DNA of 64,000 bases. Source: Tunturibacter gelidoferens. GTDB lineage: Bacteria > Acidobacteriota > Terriglobia > Terriglobales > Acidobacteriaceae. The notes under the pieces are model-generated. The model saw nothing but the letters and a program-made list of their open reading frames with translations. It was not told the DNA's origin and did no database searches. The stretch spans positions 5,389,281-5,453,280 of the forward strand of contig NZ_CP132938.1 in NCBI RefSeq assembly GCF_040358255.1. Direction: 5' to 3'. Position numbers and translations under genes: made by a program. This document shows, piece by piece, positions 45,966 through 54,545 of this stretch (position 1 is the first letter of the stretch; each line of letters begins with the position of its first letter).

Positions 45966-47168
45966 ATGCCTCCGGCCTCCCCCGCGCAGAAAGCTTCCTC
46001 CGGCGATCCCGAAAATCCCGGCGGTTTTCAGCACATTCCAGCACTCGACGGCATTCGAGGACTCGCCATCCTCATGGTTCTCTTCTTCCACCTCTTCGCG
46101 TCTAATCCCGACACCGGCTCAAGACTTCTGGATCTCCTCAACCGCATCCGCGAGTCCTGCTACCTCGGCGTCAACCTCTTCTTCGTTCTCTCCGGCTTTC
46201 TCATCACCGGCATTCTGCTCGACACACGCGCCCTCCCTCACTTCTTCAAGACCTTCTACGCCCGCCGCACCCTGCGCATCTTCCCGCTCTACTACGGCGT
46301 TCTCATCGTGCTATTTCTTCTCACTCGCCCTCTTCACTTCATCTGGTCAGGCTGGCCGATCTACTATCTGACCTACACCGCCAACCTCGCCCTCTGGACC
46401 GTCGGCCCTCTCAATCTGCACGCGTTCAACATCAACCACTTCTGGTCTCTCCAGGTCGAGGAGCAGTTCTATCTCGTCTGGCCCTTTCTCGTCTATCGAA
46501 TCAAGCGCCTCCAGACACTCATCACCTTCTCCCTCGTCGCCTGCGCAGCGATCCTCACGCTCCGCATCATCCTCGTAGCCCTGCGCCCCCGGCTTCACAA
46601 CCTCTATCTCCCCTACTCCCCCACCTTCTCCTGCGCCGACAACCTCCTCTTCGGCGGCACCCTCTGCGCTCTTCTCCGCACCCCCGCCCGTCAATCTATC
46701 CTCGCGCTCGCCCCCAGAGTCCTCGCCATCTGCGTAGTAATCCTCATCGTCGCCGGGCTCCGCTATCACGGCCTCCTCTGGGAGACCAACTTCTTCATCC
46801 CTACTTTCGGTTTCACCCTCGTCGCCATCTCCTTCGCAGCACTCATCGCCATGGCCCTGCGCCGCGGTTCAAAGACCCAACAACTCTTCTCCAACAGCGC
46901 CCTTCGCTTCTTCGGCAAATACAGCTATGGCATCTACGTCTTCCACTACTCCCTCGAAACAATGCTCAACAGTCCAACTCGTCTCTACGTCACCAGCCAT
47001 CTCCACTCCAAAGCCCTCGGAGTTCTCGCCGGAGCCTGCGTAGTCATGGCTGCCACCATCCCAGTCGCGCTGCTCAGCTATCACTTTTACGAATCCCGCT
47101 TCCTCAGCCTCAAGCGCTACTTCAGCTACAACAAAAAGGAAACATCCACCCCGCTTCAGGCGATCTAG
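45966..47168 (+). CDS. Acyltransferase 3 family membrane protein (OafA/YrhL type)
   Basis: 400 residues from the ATG at 45966; a GTG at 45933 is an alternative start. About ten membrane helices. The N-terminal family signature HIPALDGIRGLAILMVLFFHL contains the catalytic-type His, and FNINHFWSLQVEEQFYLVWPFLVYR is the usual second motif. The family transfers acyl groups (often acetyl) to exported sugars or lipids; the target here is unknown. Divergent from leuS. Confidence 0.9.
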   Translation: MPPASPAQKASSGDPENPGGFQHIPALDGIRGLAILMVLFFHLFASNPDTGSRLLDLLNRIRESCYLGVNLFFVLSGFLITGILLDTRALPHFFKTFYARRTLRIFPLYYGVLIVLFLLTRPLHFIWSGWPIYYLTYTANLALWTVGPLNLHAFNINHFWSLQVEEQFYLVWPFLVYRIKRLQTLITFSLVACAAILTLRIILVALRPRLHNLYLPYSPTFSCADNLLFGGTLCALLRTPARQSILALAPRVLAICVVILIVAGLRYHGLLWETNFFIPTFGFTLVAISFAALIAMALRRGSKTQQLFSNSALRFFGKYSYGIYVFHYSLETMLNSPTRLYVTSHLHSKALGVLAGACVVMAATIPVALLSYHFYESRFLSLKRYFSYNKKETSTPLQAI

Positions 47169-47332
47169 CCAAACGCCGCCACGCATAAACCACCCTCCTA
47201 AATATTCCCGCTCCGGCGAGCCCCTTGCGTCGAAGCCGCCAAATCCCTATAAAGGCCTGACGCGGCAACCGGAGCAGCAGCATGCTCCATCCCCAAACCA
47301 GGCACAGGCTTCGACCGAATCGAGTGTGCGAC

Positions 47333-48724
47333 ATGAATAAGAGACAGTTCCTCAAAGGCTCCTGCTCCCTCCTCACCGGAACCATGCTCTCCCGCTTCGT
47401 CTCCGCGGCCGAACATCAAACAGCCGACCAGTCCGCCCTGCAAGACGCCGTCCACCAGACCGCACCCCGAACCAACTGGGCCGGCAACCTCACCTTTCAC
47501 ACCGACACCCTCTACCAGCCCAAAACCGCCGAAGAGGTCCAACACATCGTCAAAAGCTGCGACAAGCTGCGCGCCCTCGGCCGCGGCCACTCCTTCAACG
47601 CCATCGCCGACAGCACCCACGCGCAGATGTCCCTCAAGCAGCTCGACTCCATCGACATCGACGCCAAAGCCCGCACCGCCACCGTCGGCGCCGGCGTCAC
47701 CTACGGCAAGCTCGCTCCCATCATCGACGCCCAGGGCTTCGCCGTCCCCAATCTCGCCTCGCTCCCTCACGTCTCCGTCATCGGAGCCTGCGCCACCGCC
47801 ACCCACGGCTCCGGCAGCAACAACGGCAACCTCGCCACCATCGTCTCCGGCCTCGAGCTCGTCACGGCCGACGGAACCCTCCACACCCTCTCCCGAGCCA
47901 AAGATGGCGACCAGTTCCTCGGCCAGGTCGTCAACCTCGGCGGCCTCGGCGTCGTCACCAAAACCACCCTCGACCTCCAACCCACCTTCCAGGTCGCGCA
48001 GGTCGTCTACGAAAACCTCTCCTTCTCCCAGCTCGAACACCATCTCGACGAGATCTTTCTCAGCGGCTACAGCGTCAGCCTCTTCACCGACTGGCAAAAC
48101 CACCGCGCCACCGAAGTCTGGGTCAAACGCCGCCTCGATCCCGGCGCCACCTCTGTCGCCTTTGCCCCTGAATTCTTCGGCGCCACACAGGCCAAACAAA
48201 AACTCCACCCCGTCGCCGGCCACGCCGCCGAAAGCTGCACCGAACAGTTCGGCGTCCCCGGCCCCTGGTACGAGCGCCTCCCCCACTTCAAGCTCAACTT
48301 CACCCCCAGCAGCGGCGCCGAGATCCAGACCGAGTACTTCGTCCCCCGCGACCACGCCTACGAGGCCATCCTCGCCGTCGAGCAGCTCCGCGACCGCATT
48401 ACCCCACACCTCTACATCACCGAGCTCCGCACCATCGCCCCCGACAACCTCTGGCTCAGCATGGCCTACCAGCGCCCCTCGCTCGCTATCCACTTCACCT
48501 GGAAGCCCGAGAACGACGCAGTCCAGGCCCTCCTCCCCCTCATCGAAGAAAAACTGGCGCCCTTCAACGCCCGCCCCCACTGGGCCAAGGTCAACACCAT
48601 CCCGCCCGCAACCCTGCAGCGTCTCTACCCCAGGATGTCCGACTACAAAACCCTCCTCAACCAATACGACCCGCAAGGAAAGTTCCGCAACCAGTTCCTT
48701 GCCACCAACATCTTCGGAGCCTGA
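47333..48724 (+). CDS. FAD-linked alditol oxidase-like enzyme with a Tat-like leader
   Basis: 463 residues from MNKRQFLKGSCSLLTG; a longer frame starts upstream but the Tat-like KRQFLK leader fits this start. FAD_binding_4 (VAO/PCMH) fold with the covalent-FAD histidine His86 in RGHSFNAIAD, LPNLASLPHVSVIGA, and the substrate domain YSVSLFTDWQ and CTEQFGVPGPWYERLPHF. These are hallmarks of alditol (xylitol/sorbitol) oxidase, which oxidises polyols with oxygen, giving peroxide. L-gulonolactone/arabinonolactone oxidases are the main alternative. Confidence 0.85.
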   Translation: MNKRQFLKGSCSLLTGTMLSRFVSAAEHQTADQSALQDAVHQTAPRTNWAGNLTFHTDTLYQPKTAEEVQHIVKSCDKLRALGRGHSFNAIADSTHAQMSLKQLDSIDIDAKARTATVGAGVTYGKLAPIIDAQGFAVPNLASLPHVSVIGACATATHGSGSNNGNLATIVSGLELVTADGTLHTLSRAKDGDQFLGQVVNLGGLGVVTKTTLDLQPTFQVAQVVYENLSFSQLEHHLDEIFLSGYSVSLFTDWQNHRATEVWVKRRLDPGATSVAFAPEFFGATQAKQKLHPVAGHAAESCTEQFGVPGPWYERLPHFKLNFTPSSGAEIQTEYFVPRDHAYEAILAVEQLRDRITPHLYITELRTIAPDNLWLSMAYQRPSLAIHFTWKPENDAVQALLPLIEEKLAPFNARPHWAKVNTIPPATLQRLYPRMSDYKTLLNQYDPQGKFRNQFLATNIFGA

Positions 48725-48782
48725 TCACCGGCTCATACGCATAGGCGCCGAAGCACAGCCCGCGTCTTACCAGGAGCAAACC

Positions 48783-49493
48783 GTGTCGCAGTTCGCCATT
48801 CGCGAAGCATTCGCTCCCATCAAAAAACTCCTTCCGGCCTGGCTGTCCAACCCCATACGCAACAGCCTCACCGCGATCCTTACGCCCATCCTCTACAGCG
48901 TTCGCACCGGACACTTCCGTAGCAGTTTGAAGATGGCAGCCGTATCCCGGCACGGCGAACCGATCCCCTGGTACACCTACTCCAGCCTGGACTTTCTCAC
49001 CGCCCGCAACTACTCCAGCAAAACAATCCTCGAGTTCGGAGGCGGACAATCCACCCTGTGGTGGTCGGCACGAGCGAAACACGTCGTCACCTTCGAAGGG
49101 AAAAAGGACTGGTACGATCGCATAGCATCCGGCATGCCCGCCAACGTCGAGCTGCACTACGTAGAAAAAACCGCACCCATCACCGACGCACCGCAAGTCG
49201 CTCAAATCCTCTCCACGAAGACAATCGCCCACTACGACGTCATCGTGATCGACGGGCTCACCCGCTCACAGATGATTGACCTCGCCTGCGAACGTCTGGC
49301 CCCGGATGGAATCATCATCTGCGACAACTCCGAAGGCTACGGCTTCTACGAAGGATTCAAAGACAAGGGCCTCGACCGCGTCGACTTCTTCGGCAACGCC
49401 CCAGGCGTCGTCCTTCCCCACTGCACCTCTATCTACTTCAGATCGACGTCCTTCGTCTTCAGTCCTTCGATTCCAATCGATCTGCCCAACTGA
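48783..49493 (+). CDS. Putative SAM-dependent methyltransferase
   Basis: 236 residues from a GTG at 48783 with an AGGAG site 8 nt upstream. The SAM-binding motif I reads KTILEFGGGQSTLWWSA, followed by acidic VVTFEGKKDW and DVIVIDGLTRSQMIDLACERLAPDGIIICDNSEG, a class I Rossmann methyltransferase layout (similar to the glycan-associated FkbM neighbours). The substrate is unknown. It follows the oxidase by 58 bp. A large out-of-frame extension of this reading frame over the oxidase gene is chance. Confidence 0.75.
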   Translation: MSQFAIREAFAPIKKLLPAWLSNPIRNSLTAILTPILYSVRTGHFRSSLKMAAVSRHGEPIPWYTYSSLDFLTARNYSSKTILEFGGGQSTLWWSARAKHVVTFEGKKDWYDRIASGMPANVELHYVEKTAPITDAPQVAQILSTKTIAHYDVIVIDGLTRSQMIDLACERLAPDGIIICDNSEGYGFYEGFKDKGLDRVDFFGNAPGVVLPHCTSIYFRSTSFVFSPSIPIDLPN

Positions 49494-49538
49494 CATTGCC
49501 CCAACGTCTATAATTCGTCCTACTTCTCGGAGTCAGGC

Positions 49539-50342
49539 ATGCGAACAGTTCTAATGTCGTCCGCGCTTCGCCCGTTCTGTCTCACGATCGCGCTCCTAGC
49601 CTCTCACACGCTTCTCTTCTCGCAAACTACGCAACCGACCGTCAAAACCTACGACGGAGGAACGCGCCAAACACTTGAGAGCATCTTCATTCCCCCTCTG
49701 GCCCACGCGCCCTTTAGCCTGAGTCTCGAAACCGAGTGGTCTCGCCCCATGTCGGGCGGCGGGACCTACACCCTCGTCAATAAGCGTCAGATCATGCGCG
49801 ACGGCACAGGACGCATCTATCAGGAGCGCTGGCTGCTGGTACCCAAAAACGGAAAGATGCTATCCGTCATGGACTTTATTCAGATCTCAAACCCAGCCGA
49901 TCACACTCTGTACAACTGTCAGATCGACATCAAGAGATGTTTCGTAGTGGCTTACACGGGGTCGGTGACCAGCACCTACCAGCCTGCCATCCATCCCTCT
50001 GGCGCTCTATCAGACAACAGCGGCTACCATCAGCATGAAGATCTCGGCCACAACAACCTCTCCGGCATCGACACCATCGGCTATCGTGAGATCACCACCC
50101 TCAATCCAGGCGTCTTCGGAAACGACCAACCGATGGTCACCACGCGCGAGTTCTGGTACTCCCCCCAACTCGGCATCAACATCCTCTCCAAGCTCGACTC
50201 GCCTCAGTCCGGCAAGCAGACCTTCACAACAAAAGACCTCTCAACCTCTGAGCCCGAAGCTCGCTTCTTCGCGGTCCCTGAGGGCTTCACCATCGAAGAT
50301 CAGCGCAAACCCGAACCTGAAGCAGGTCTGCCGTCGAAATAA
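49539..50342 (+). CDS. Secreted protein of unknown function
   Basis: 267 residues. Signal peptide RPFCLTIALLASHTLLFSQ, then a beta-rich soluble protein (FSLSLETEWSRPMSGGGTYTLVNKRQIMRDGTGRIYQERW; LGINILSKLDSPQSGKQTFTTKDL). One cysteine pair (YNCQIDIKRCF) may be disulfide-bonded. No recognised family; the style is seen often in acidobacteria. Confidence 0.8.
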   Translation: MRTVLMSSALRPFCLTIALLASHTLLFSQTTQPTVKTYDGGTRQTLESIFIPPLAHAPFSLSLETEWSRPMSGGGTYTLVNKRQIMRDGTGRIYQERWLLVPKNGKMLSVMDFIQISNPADHTLYNCQIDIKRCFVVAYTGSVTSTYQPAIHPSGALSDNSGYHQHEDLGHNNLSGIDTIGYREITTLNPGVFGNDQPMVTTREFWYSPQLGINILSKLDSPQSGKQTFTTKDLSTSEPEARFFAVPEGFTIEDQRKPEPEAGLPSK

Positions 50343-50355
50343 ACCCGGCCCGTAG

Positions 50356-51240
50356 CTATCCCGCCGCCAGCGTCCGCAACACCCCAACATTCCTTGCCTC
50401 ATCCCCCGGAGCGTCCACCGGCGTCTCCGCAATAAACGCCGCATGCGCAAACCGCTCATCATGCAGCAGCCGCCGAAACACCTCCGCCCCAATCGTCCCC
50501 TCTCCAATATGCTCATGCCGATCCAGCTTCGACCCCATCGCCGCCTTCGCATCATTGCAATGCCACACCTTCACCGCATCGAACCCCACCGTATCCTTAA
50601 CCAGCAGCATCGTCTCCACATACCCATCCGGCGACACCAGGTCATACCCCGCCACATGCACATGGCACGTATCCAGACACACCCCCACCGGCGCGCAAGC
50701 CTTCAGCGTCTCCACCAGCTCCGCCACCTGCTCCAGCTTCCCGCCAAGTGAAAACTCCGCTCCAGCCGTATTCTCAATCAAAATCCTGAAATCTTTCCCC
50801 TCCCACGGCACCCCATCGATCGCCCTCTCAATCGACTCCGCCGCCAGCCGCAGCCCCTCCTCCCGCGTCAGCCCCTTCCAGCTCCCCGGATGCAGCACCA
50901 GGTACTCCGCCCCCAGCGCCAGCGCCCGCTCCACCTCCCCACGAAAGGCGCCTACGCTACTGGTCCGCACGCTCTCCGTCTGGCTGCAGAGATTGATCAG
51001 ATAACTAGCATGCACCGCCACCGGCCCCACATCATGCTTCGCCCGCAGCTCCCGCATCTTCTTCGCATCCTCCGGCTTCACCGTCGCCGCCCGCCACTGC
51101 CGCGGACTCGAAGAAAAAATCTGAAAGGTATTCGCCCCCGCCGCCACTGCCCGCTCCACCGCAGTCCACGTTCCCCCCGCAGTGCCCACATGCACGCCAA
51201 TCCGCTTCTTCCCCGTCTTTGTGATAGCTGAACTCGTCAT
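50356..51240 (-). CDS. nfo: Deoxyribonuclease IV (endonuclease IV)
   Basis: 294 residues. AP endonuclease of base-excision repair, TIM-barrel with three zinc ions. Metal-ligand segments are all present: VHASYLINLCS, LHPGSWKG, IENTAGAEFSLG, VCLDTCHVHVAGYD, VWHCNDAKAAMGSKLDRHEHIGEG and AFIAETPVDA. Convergent with the secreted protein gene, with 13 bp between the stops. Confidence 0.95.
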   Translation of the reverse strand: MTSSAITKTGKKRIGVHVGTAGGTWTAVERAVAAGANTFQIFSSSPRQWRAATVKPEDAKKMRELRAKHDVGPVAVHASYLINLCSQTESVRTSSVGAFRGEVERALALGAEYLVLHPGSWKGLTREEGLRLAAESIERAIDGVPWEGKDFRILIENTAGAEFSLGGKLEQVAELVETLKACAPVGVCLDTCHVHVAGYDLVSPDGYVETMLLVKDTVGFDAVKVWHCNDAKAAMGSKLDRHEHIGEGTIGAEVFRRLLHDERFAHAAFIAETPVDAPGDEARNVGVLRTLAAG

Positions 51241-51405
51241 CCCCCAAGGCTACCCCACTCGCCTTACCCTTGCTGGAGGGTTGCTTGTTCTTTTGTTGTC
51301 ATCCCGTAGGGATCTGCTTCTGTCGTTGTTTTTGCTTTTAGGAACCCATAACAGCCCAGGGTGCTATGCTGACCCCGCCATCATTTCCCGCAAAGAGGAC
51401 GCCGT

Positions 51406-51846
51406 ATGCCCGCCCCGCAGAACTTCAAAAACCACGCCCGCTTCTACCCTCTCTTTCACTTCATCATCCTTCCCCTGCTCCTGCTCAACCTCGTCTTCTC
51501 CATCTACATCACCATTAACAACTGGCCCGGCTACCAGCACACCCATCTCTGGGGAATCGTCATGGCCATCGTCTTCTTCCTGCTGGCCGGCGCAGCCCGT
51601 GGCTCCTCTCTCAAAGCGCAGGACCGCATCATCCGCCTCGAAGAGCGTCTCCGCCTCGCCGCGCTCCTCCCCGCCGCCGACCGCGCGCACATCGACGAGC
51701 TCACCGTCCCTCAACTCATCGCCCTACGCTTCGCCTCCGACGCCGAACTCCCCGACCTCGCCCACCGAGCCCTCACCAAAAACATGGACCCCAAGGCCAT
51801 CAAGCAAGCCATCGTCAACTGGCGCCCCGACAACCAACGCATCTGA
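51406..51846 (+). CDS. DUF6526-type small membrane protein
   Basis: 146 residues. Two membrane helices (FHFIILPLLLLNLVFSIYITI and LWGIVMAIVFFLLAGA) followed by a soluble helical domain (DRIIRLEERLRLAALLP...). The NFKNHARFYPLFHFIILP opening is the mark of this family of unknown function. ATG at 51406. Confidence 0.78.
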   Translation: MPAPQNFKNHARFYPLFHFIILPLLLLNLVFSIYITINNWPGYQHTHLWGIVMAIVFFLLAGAARGSSLKAQDRIIRLEERLRLAALLPAADRAHIDELTVPQLIALRFASDAELPDLAHRALTKNMDPKAIKQAIVNWRPDNQRI

Positions 51847-51932
51847 GTTCCACGAAAGTTTTACGCCCCATCGCCGCCCACTGGCAGCAAACCAGAGAAG
51901 CGCCCCGTCTAAATTCTCCACCCCCCAAACGC

Positions 51933-52023
51933 CGTCATCTCGACCGAAGCTGTTCCCGGTCTCATCGGGAACAGCGTAGTGGAGAGACCCCCGCATTTGC
52001 CTTTGCTGTTCCCGTCTCCTCGC
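51933..52023. repeat. Short REP-like intergenic element
   Basis: GCTGTTCCCG (51949-51958) pairs with CGGGAACAGC (51966-51975), flanked by GTCATCTCGACCGAAGC and GTAGTGGAGAGACCCC, and a further TTGCTGTTCCCG follows (52002-52013). The design (repeated GTTCCCG around a hairpin) looks like a REP-type sequence. It lies between convergent genes. Faint, degenerate relatives appear at 51297 and 56536. Confidence 0.5.
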
Positions 52024-52040
52024 TGCGACACAGGCCAATC

Positions 52041-52433
52041 TCAGGCCGTCTCCGAAGCCTGCACCTGCAGCAACCCCGCAAACGCCGACCGAACACCATA
52101 AGCCACCAGCCCCCACAGCACCGTCACAAACAAAGCCATCGGCAACCCTGCCGGAGCCATCAGCGCGTGGAAACAAATAATGTTCACGATCACCGGCCCA
52201 AGCAACACCAGAGCTAGCGGCACAAACCGGTTGATCAACAGAAACGCCGCAGGAATCAACTGCAGTAGAAAGATGATGACCAGATAGTGGGACTCAAACA
52301 GCGCGATCATGAAATCCCCAGCGACTCCAGGAGGAGGAGGAGGCGTCGGAATGAAGTGCAAAAAGCCGTTCAATCCGAAGACAAGAAAGATAAAGCCAAG
52401 CAGATACCTGGCAACCAGCGATGCGATCTTCAT
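52041..52433 (-). CDS. DoxX-like membrane protein
   Basis: 130 residues from MKIASLVARYLLGFIFLVFGLNGF, with the strong site AAGGAGGAGG before it. Four hydrophobic helices of the DoxX/DUF4267 type. A short Pro-rich loop (TPPPPPGVAG) joins the first two. It follows the azoreductase gene by 37 bp on the same strand and may be in its operon. Confidence 0.8.
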   Translation of the reverse strand: MKIASLVARYLLGFIFLVFGLNGFLHFIPTPPPPPGVAGDFMIALFESHYLVIIFLLQLIPAAFLLINRFVPLALVLLGPVIVNIICFHALMAPAGLPMALFVTVLWGLVAYGVRSAFAGLLQVQASETA

Positions 52434-52470
52434 ACCAATACCTCCTCCTTGGAGATCAACTAAGCAGCGA

Positions 52471-53100
52471 TTAAGCAGCCACAAACTGCGAACGAATCGC
52501 CTCAACATGCGGCTTAAGGAACGTAGCCCGATCCACCTGCCCAGACATCACCGCCGAAGCGCCGCCGGCCGACAGGAACTTCGTATCCGTCACGCCAATG
52601 AAACCGAACACCGAACGCAGATAAGGCTCAACATGGTTGAACGAAGCCATCACCGTCCCCGCGTCATAGGCCCCACCGGAGGCGATCAGGAACGTAGCCT
52701 TCTTCCCCTGCAGAAGACCCTTCGGCCCTGCTTCCGAATACGAAAACGTCTCGCCGACGCGAGCAATCTGGTCGATCCACAGCTTCAGCAGCGAAGGAAT
52801 CCCGAAGTTGTGCATCGGCACGCCAAAGACATACTCATCGGCCGCCCGCAGTTCGCCGAGCAGCGTATCGGACACCTCAAGCGCCTGCTTCTGCTCCGCC
52901 GTGCGAGCATCCTTCGGCGTATACGCGGCCCCAACCCAGGCAGCATCGACCGTCTTCAGATCGCTCGAGGTCAGGTCGCGGGTGATCACTCTTCCGTTCG
53001 GGTTCGCCTGCTTCCAGTTCTGGACGAACTCCTCAGAGAGATGGCGAGAGACCGAGGTCTCATTAAAGGGGCTGGAATTCACAACAAGCAAAGTGGACAT
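52471..53100 (-). CDS. azoR: FMN-dependent NADH azoreductase
   Basis: 209 residues. Flavodoxin-like quinone/azo reductase. MSTLLVVNSSPFNETSVSRHLSEEFVQNW, FGVPMHNFGIPSLLKLWIDQIARVGETFSY, and FLIASGGAYDAG are the FMN-binding blocks of AzoR/AcpD. Probably detoxifies quinones. Divergent from a TetR gene, a classic regulated pair. Confidence 0.94.
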   Translation of the reverse strand: MSTLLVVNSSPFNETSVSRHLSEEFVQNWKQANPNGRVITRDLTSSDLKTVDAAWVGAAYTPKDARTAEQKQALEVSDTLLGELRAADEYVFGVPMHNFGIPSLLKLWIDQIARVGETFSYSEAGPKGLLQGKKATFLIASGGAYDAGTVMASFNHVEPYLRSVFGFIGVTDTKFLSAGGASAVMSGQVDRATFLKPHVEAIRSQFVAA

Positions 53101-53126
53101 GGCAAAATCTCCTATACGACATCTGA

Positions 53127-53189
53127 CGTTTAAACAACTTGTGTCGATTCAGAAAAACACAACGAATGTCGTTTAAGCAAGTACTGTCG
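53127..53189. promoter_or_regulatory. Candidate operator: imperfect 20-bp direct repeat
   Basis: CGTTTAAACAACTTGTGTCG (53127-53146) and CGTTTAAGCAAGTACTGTCG (53170-53189) match at 16 of 20 positions, with starts 43 bp apart, close to four helical turns. They sit in the gap between azoR and the divergent tetR gene. A third TGTCG is at 53167. Binding by the TetR protein is inferred from the arrangement. Confidence 0.5.
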
Positions 53190-53252
53190 TCAAAATCGAG
53201 TAAAATACAACTGGCCGGTCAGATAAAATAGTGCCAGCCGGGTAAATTCAAA

Positions 53253-53921
53253 ATGTCCAGCTCTCCCGCAAAACTCGCCGAAGTTCCCGAGCTGACCGTA
53301 GAGCAAGCCCCCGAGCTCATGCCAGAGCGGACCCCCGAGCGGACTACAGATCCGCGCATCCTCCGCACCCGCAACCTCCTCCAGCAGGCCCTCGTCAACC
53401 TCATGAAAGAAAAGCAGTTTGACAGCCTCTCCGTGCAGGACATCGCCGAAGCCGCCACCATCAACCGCGCCACCTTCTACGACCACTACCCCGACAAGTT
53501 CGCCCTGCTCGAGTGCACCGTCGGCACCCGCTTCAACGAACTCCTCTCCGAACGCGGAATCACCTTCAACGGCACCTGCACCGCCGCCCTGCGCGCCATC
53601 GTCCTCGGAGTCTGCGACTTCATCGCCTCGGCCCAGCTCCTCTGCACCGACCGCCCCGGCCAGATGGAGCCCCACATGGAGTCCGCCATCATCGCCGTCG
53701 TCCGCCGCATGCTCCTCGACGGCCTCGAAAAACACCCCTCCGCCGCACCCACCTCCCCCCAGATGATCGCCACCACCACCGCATGGGCCATCTACGGCGC
53801 CGCCAAAGAGTGGGCACAAACCCCCAACCGCCCCCCCTCCAGCGAGATCGCAGACACCATCCTCACCCTCGTCCACCCCGTTCTGGCCCTGATCGAACCG
53901 TCCCACTCCGCCCCAGCTTAA
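53253..53921 (+). CDS. TetR/AcrR-family transcriptional regulator
   Basis: 222 residues. The helix-turn-helix is at about 46-80 (ALVNLMKEKQFDSLSVQDIAEAATINRATFYDHYPDKFALLE). A Glu/Pro-rich leader of about 35 residues precedes it. The C-terminal part is a helical ligand domain with no match I can name. It should repress azoR and itself, likely released by a quinone or similar compound. Confidence 0.92.
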   Translation: MSSSPAKLAEVPELTVEQAPELMPERTPERTTDPRILRTRNLLQQALVNLMKEKQFDSLSVQDIAEAATINRATFYDHYPDKFALLECTVGTRFNELLSERGITFNGTCTAALRAIVLGVCDFIASAQLLCTDRPGQMEPHMESAIIAVVRRMLLDGLEKHPSAAPTSPQMIATTTAWAIYGAAKEWAQTPNRPPSSEIADTILTLVHPVLALIEPSHSAPA

Positions 53922-54077
53922 GAGCGTATCGACGTCTTGCGTTTCGCTAAATCCTCGAAATCGAACGAGAGATCAAACGAGGCAGTCTCGCATTTCAAAA
54001 TTATCTGTGATTGATATCAGCTTCAGCTCAAACAGTTGATTGGCGAGGGCGACTTGCAGCCAAGTGGACTACGCTAC

Positions 54078-54479
54078 CTAAGGGGTACTGAAGTGGTTGA
54101 CCGAGTTCTTCACTCCATCGCCCTTGCCGGTGGACTCCATCGAGTCAACGGTGTAGTAGTAGGTCGTCCGTGGCTCGAGTTTATCGAGACGTACGCGGAA
54201 GACCGTCGATGAGTGACCCGGGTTCAACCTGATCGGAGATTTTGCGGTCTCGATCAGTCTATGTGGATCTGTCCCATAGTGCACGATTCCGTAGTGCACG
54301 GGGGAGCCACCGGGATTGTTCGTCGTCCAGTTGATAATCGTCACATGCGCCTTCGCCAATTCGATCTCGGGCCCATGGATGATCCGTACCTGCGCAGCTT
54401 TTGGAGTCGTTTGACTTTCCTGGGCGGACACGCTGCTGCTCAAAACCGAGATCGCCAATATTCCAACCACTCTGTTCAT
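54078..54479 (-). CDS. Small secreted protein with a fibronectin/phosphatase-N-type domain
   Basis: 133 residues from the ATG at 54479 (a GTG 6 bp upstream is possible). Signal peptide VVGILAISVLSSSVSAQE, then one beta-sandwich domain: IHGPEIELAKAHVTIINWTTNNPGG, VHYGIVHYGTDP, STVFRVRLDKLEPRTTYYYTVDSME, like the fibronectin-III N-domain of purple acid phosphatases without the catalytic part. Lies 66 bp after the cytochrome gene on the same strand. Confidence 0.75.
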   Translation of the reverse strand: MNRVVGILAISVLSSSVSAQESQTTPKAAQVRIIHGPEIELAKAHVTIINWTTNNPGGSPVHYGIVHYGTDPHRLIETAKSPIRLNPGHSSTVFRVRLDKLEPRTTYYYTVDSMESTGKGDGVKNSVNHFSTP

Positions 54480-54545
54480 GATCACACCTGAAAAAGGTCG
54501 CTGGCCAGATAATCGAAGTCACATCCCCACCGTTTAACGTTGACG

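Noticed and set aside
47198..48676. Long - strand frame (492 codons) antisense to the alditol-oxidase-like gene
   Set aside because: Its translation is Gly/Val/Glu/Asp-rich and repetitive, as expected from the complement of GC-rich codons; the + strand gene has clear conserved motifs.
47904..48782. N-terminal extension of the methyltransferase frame over the oxidase gene
   Set aside because: Ser/Pro/Thr-rich out-of-frame translation of the oxidase; the GTG at 48783 with its ribosome site is the better start.
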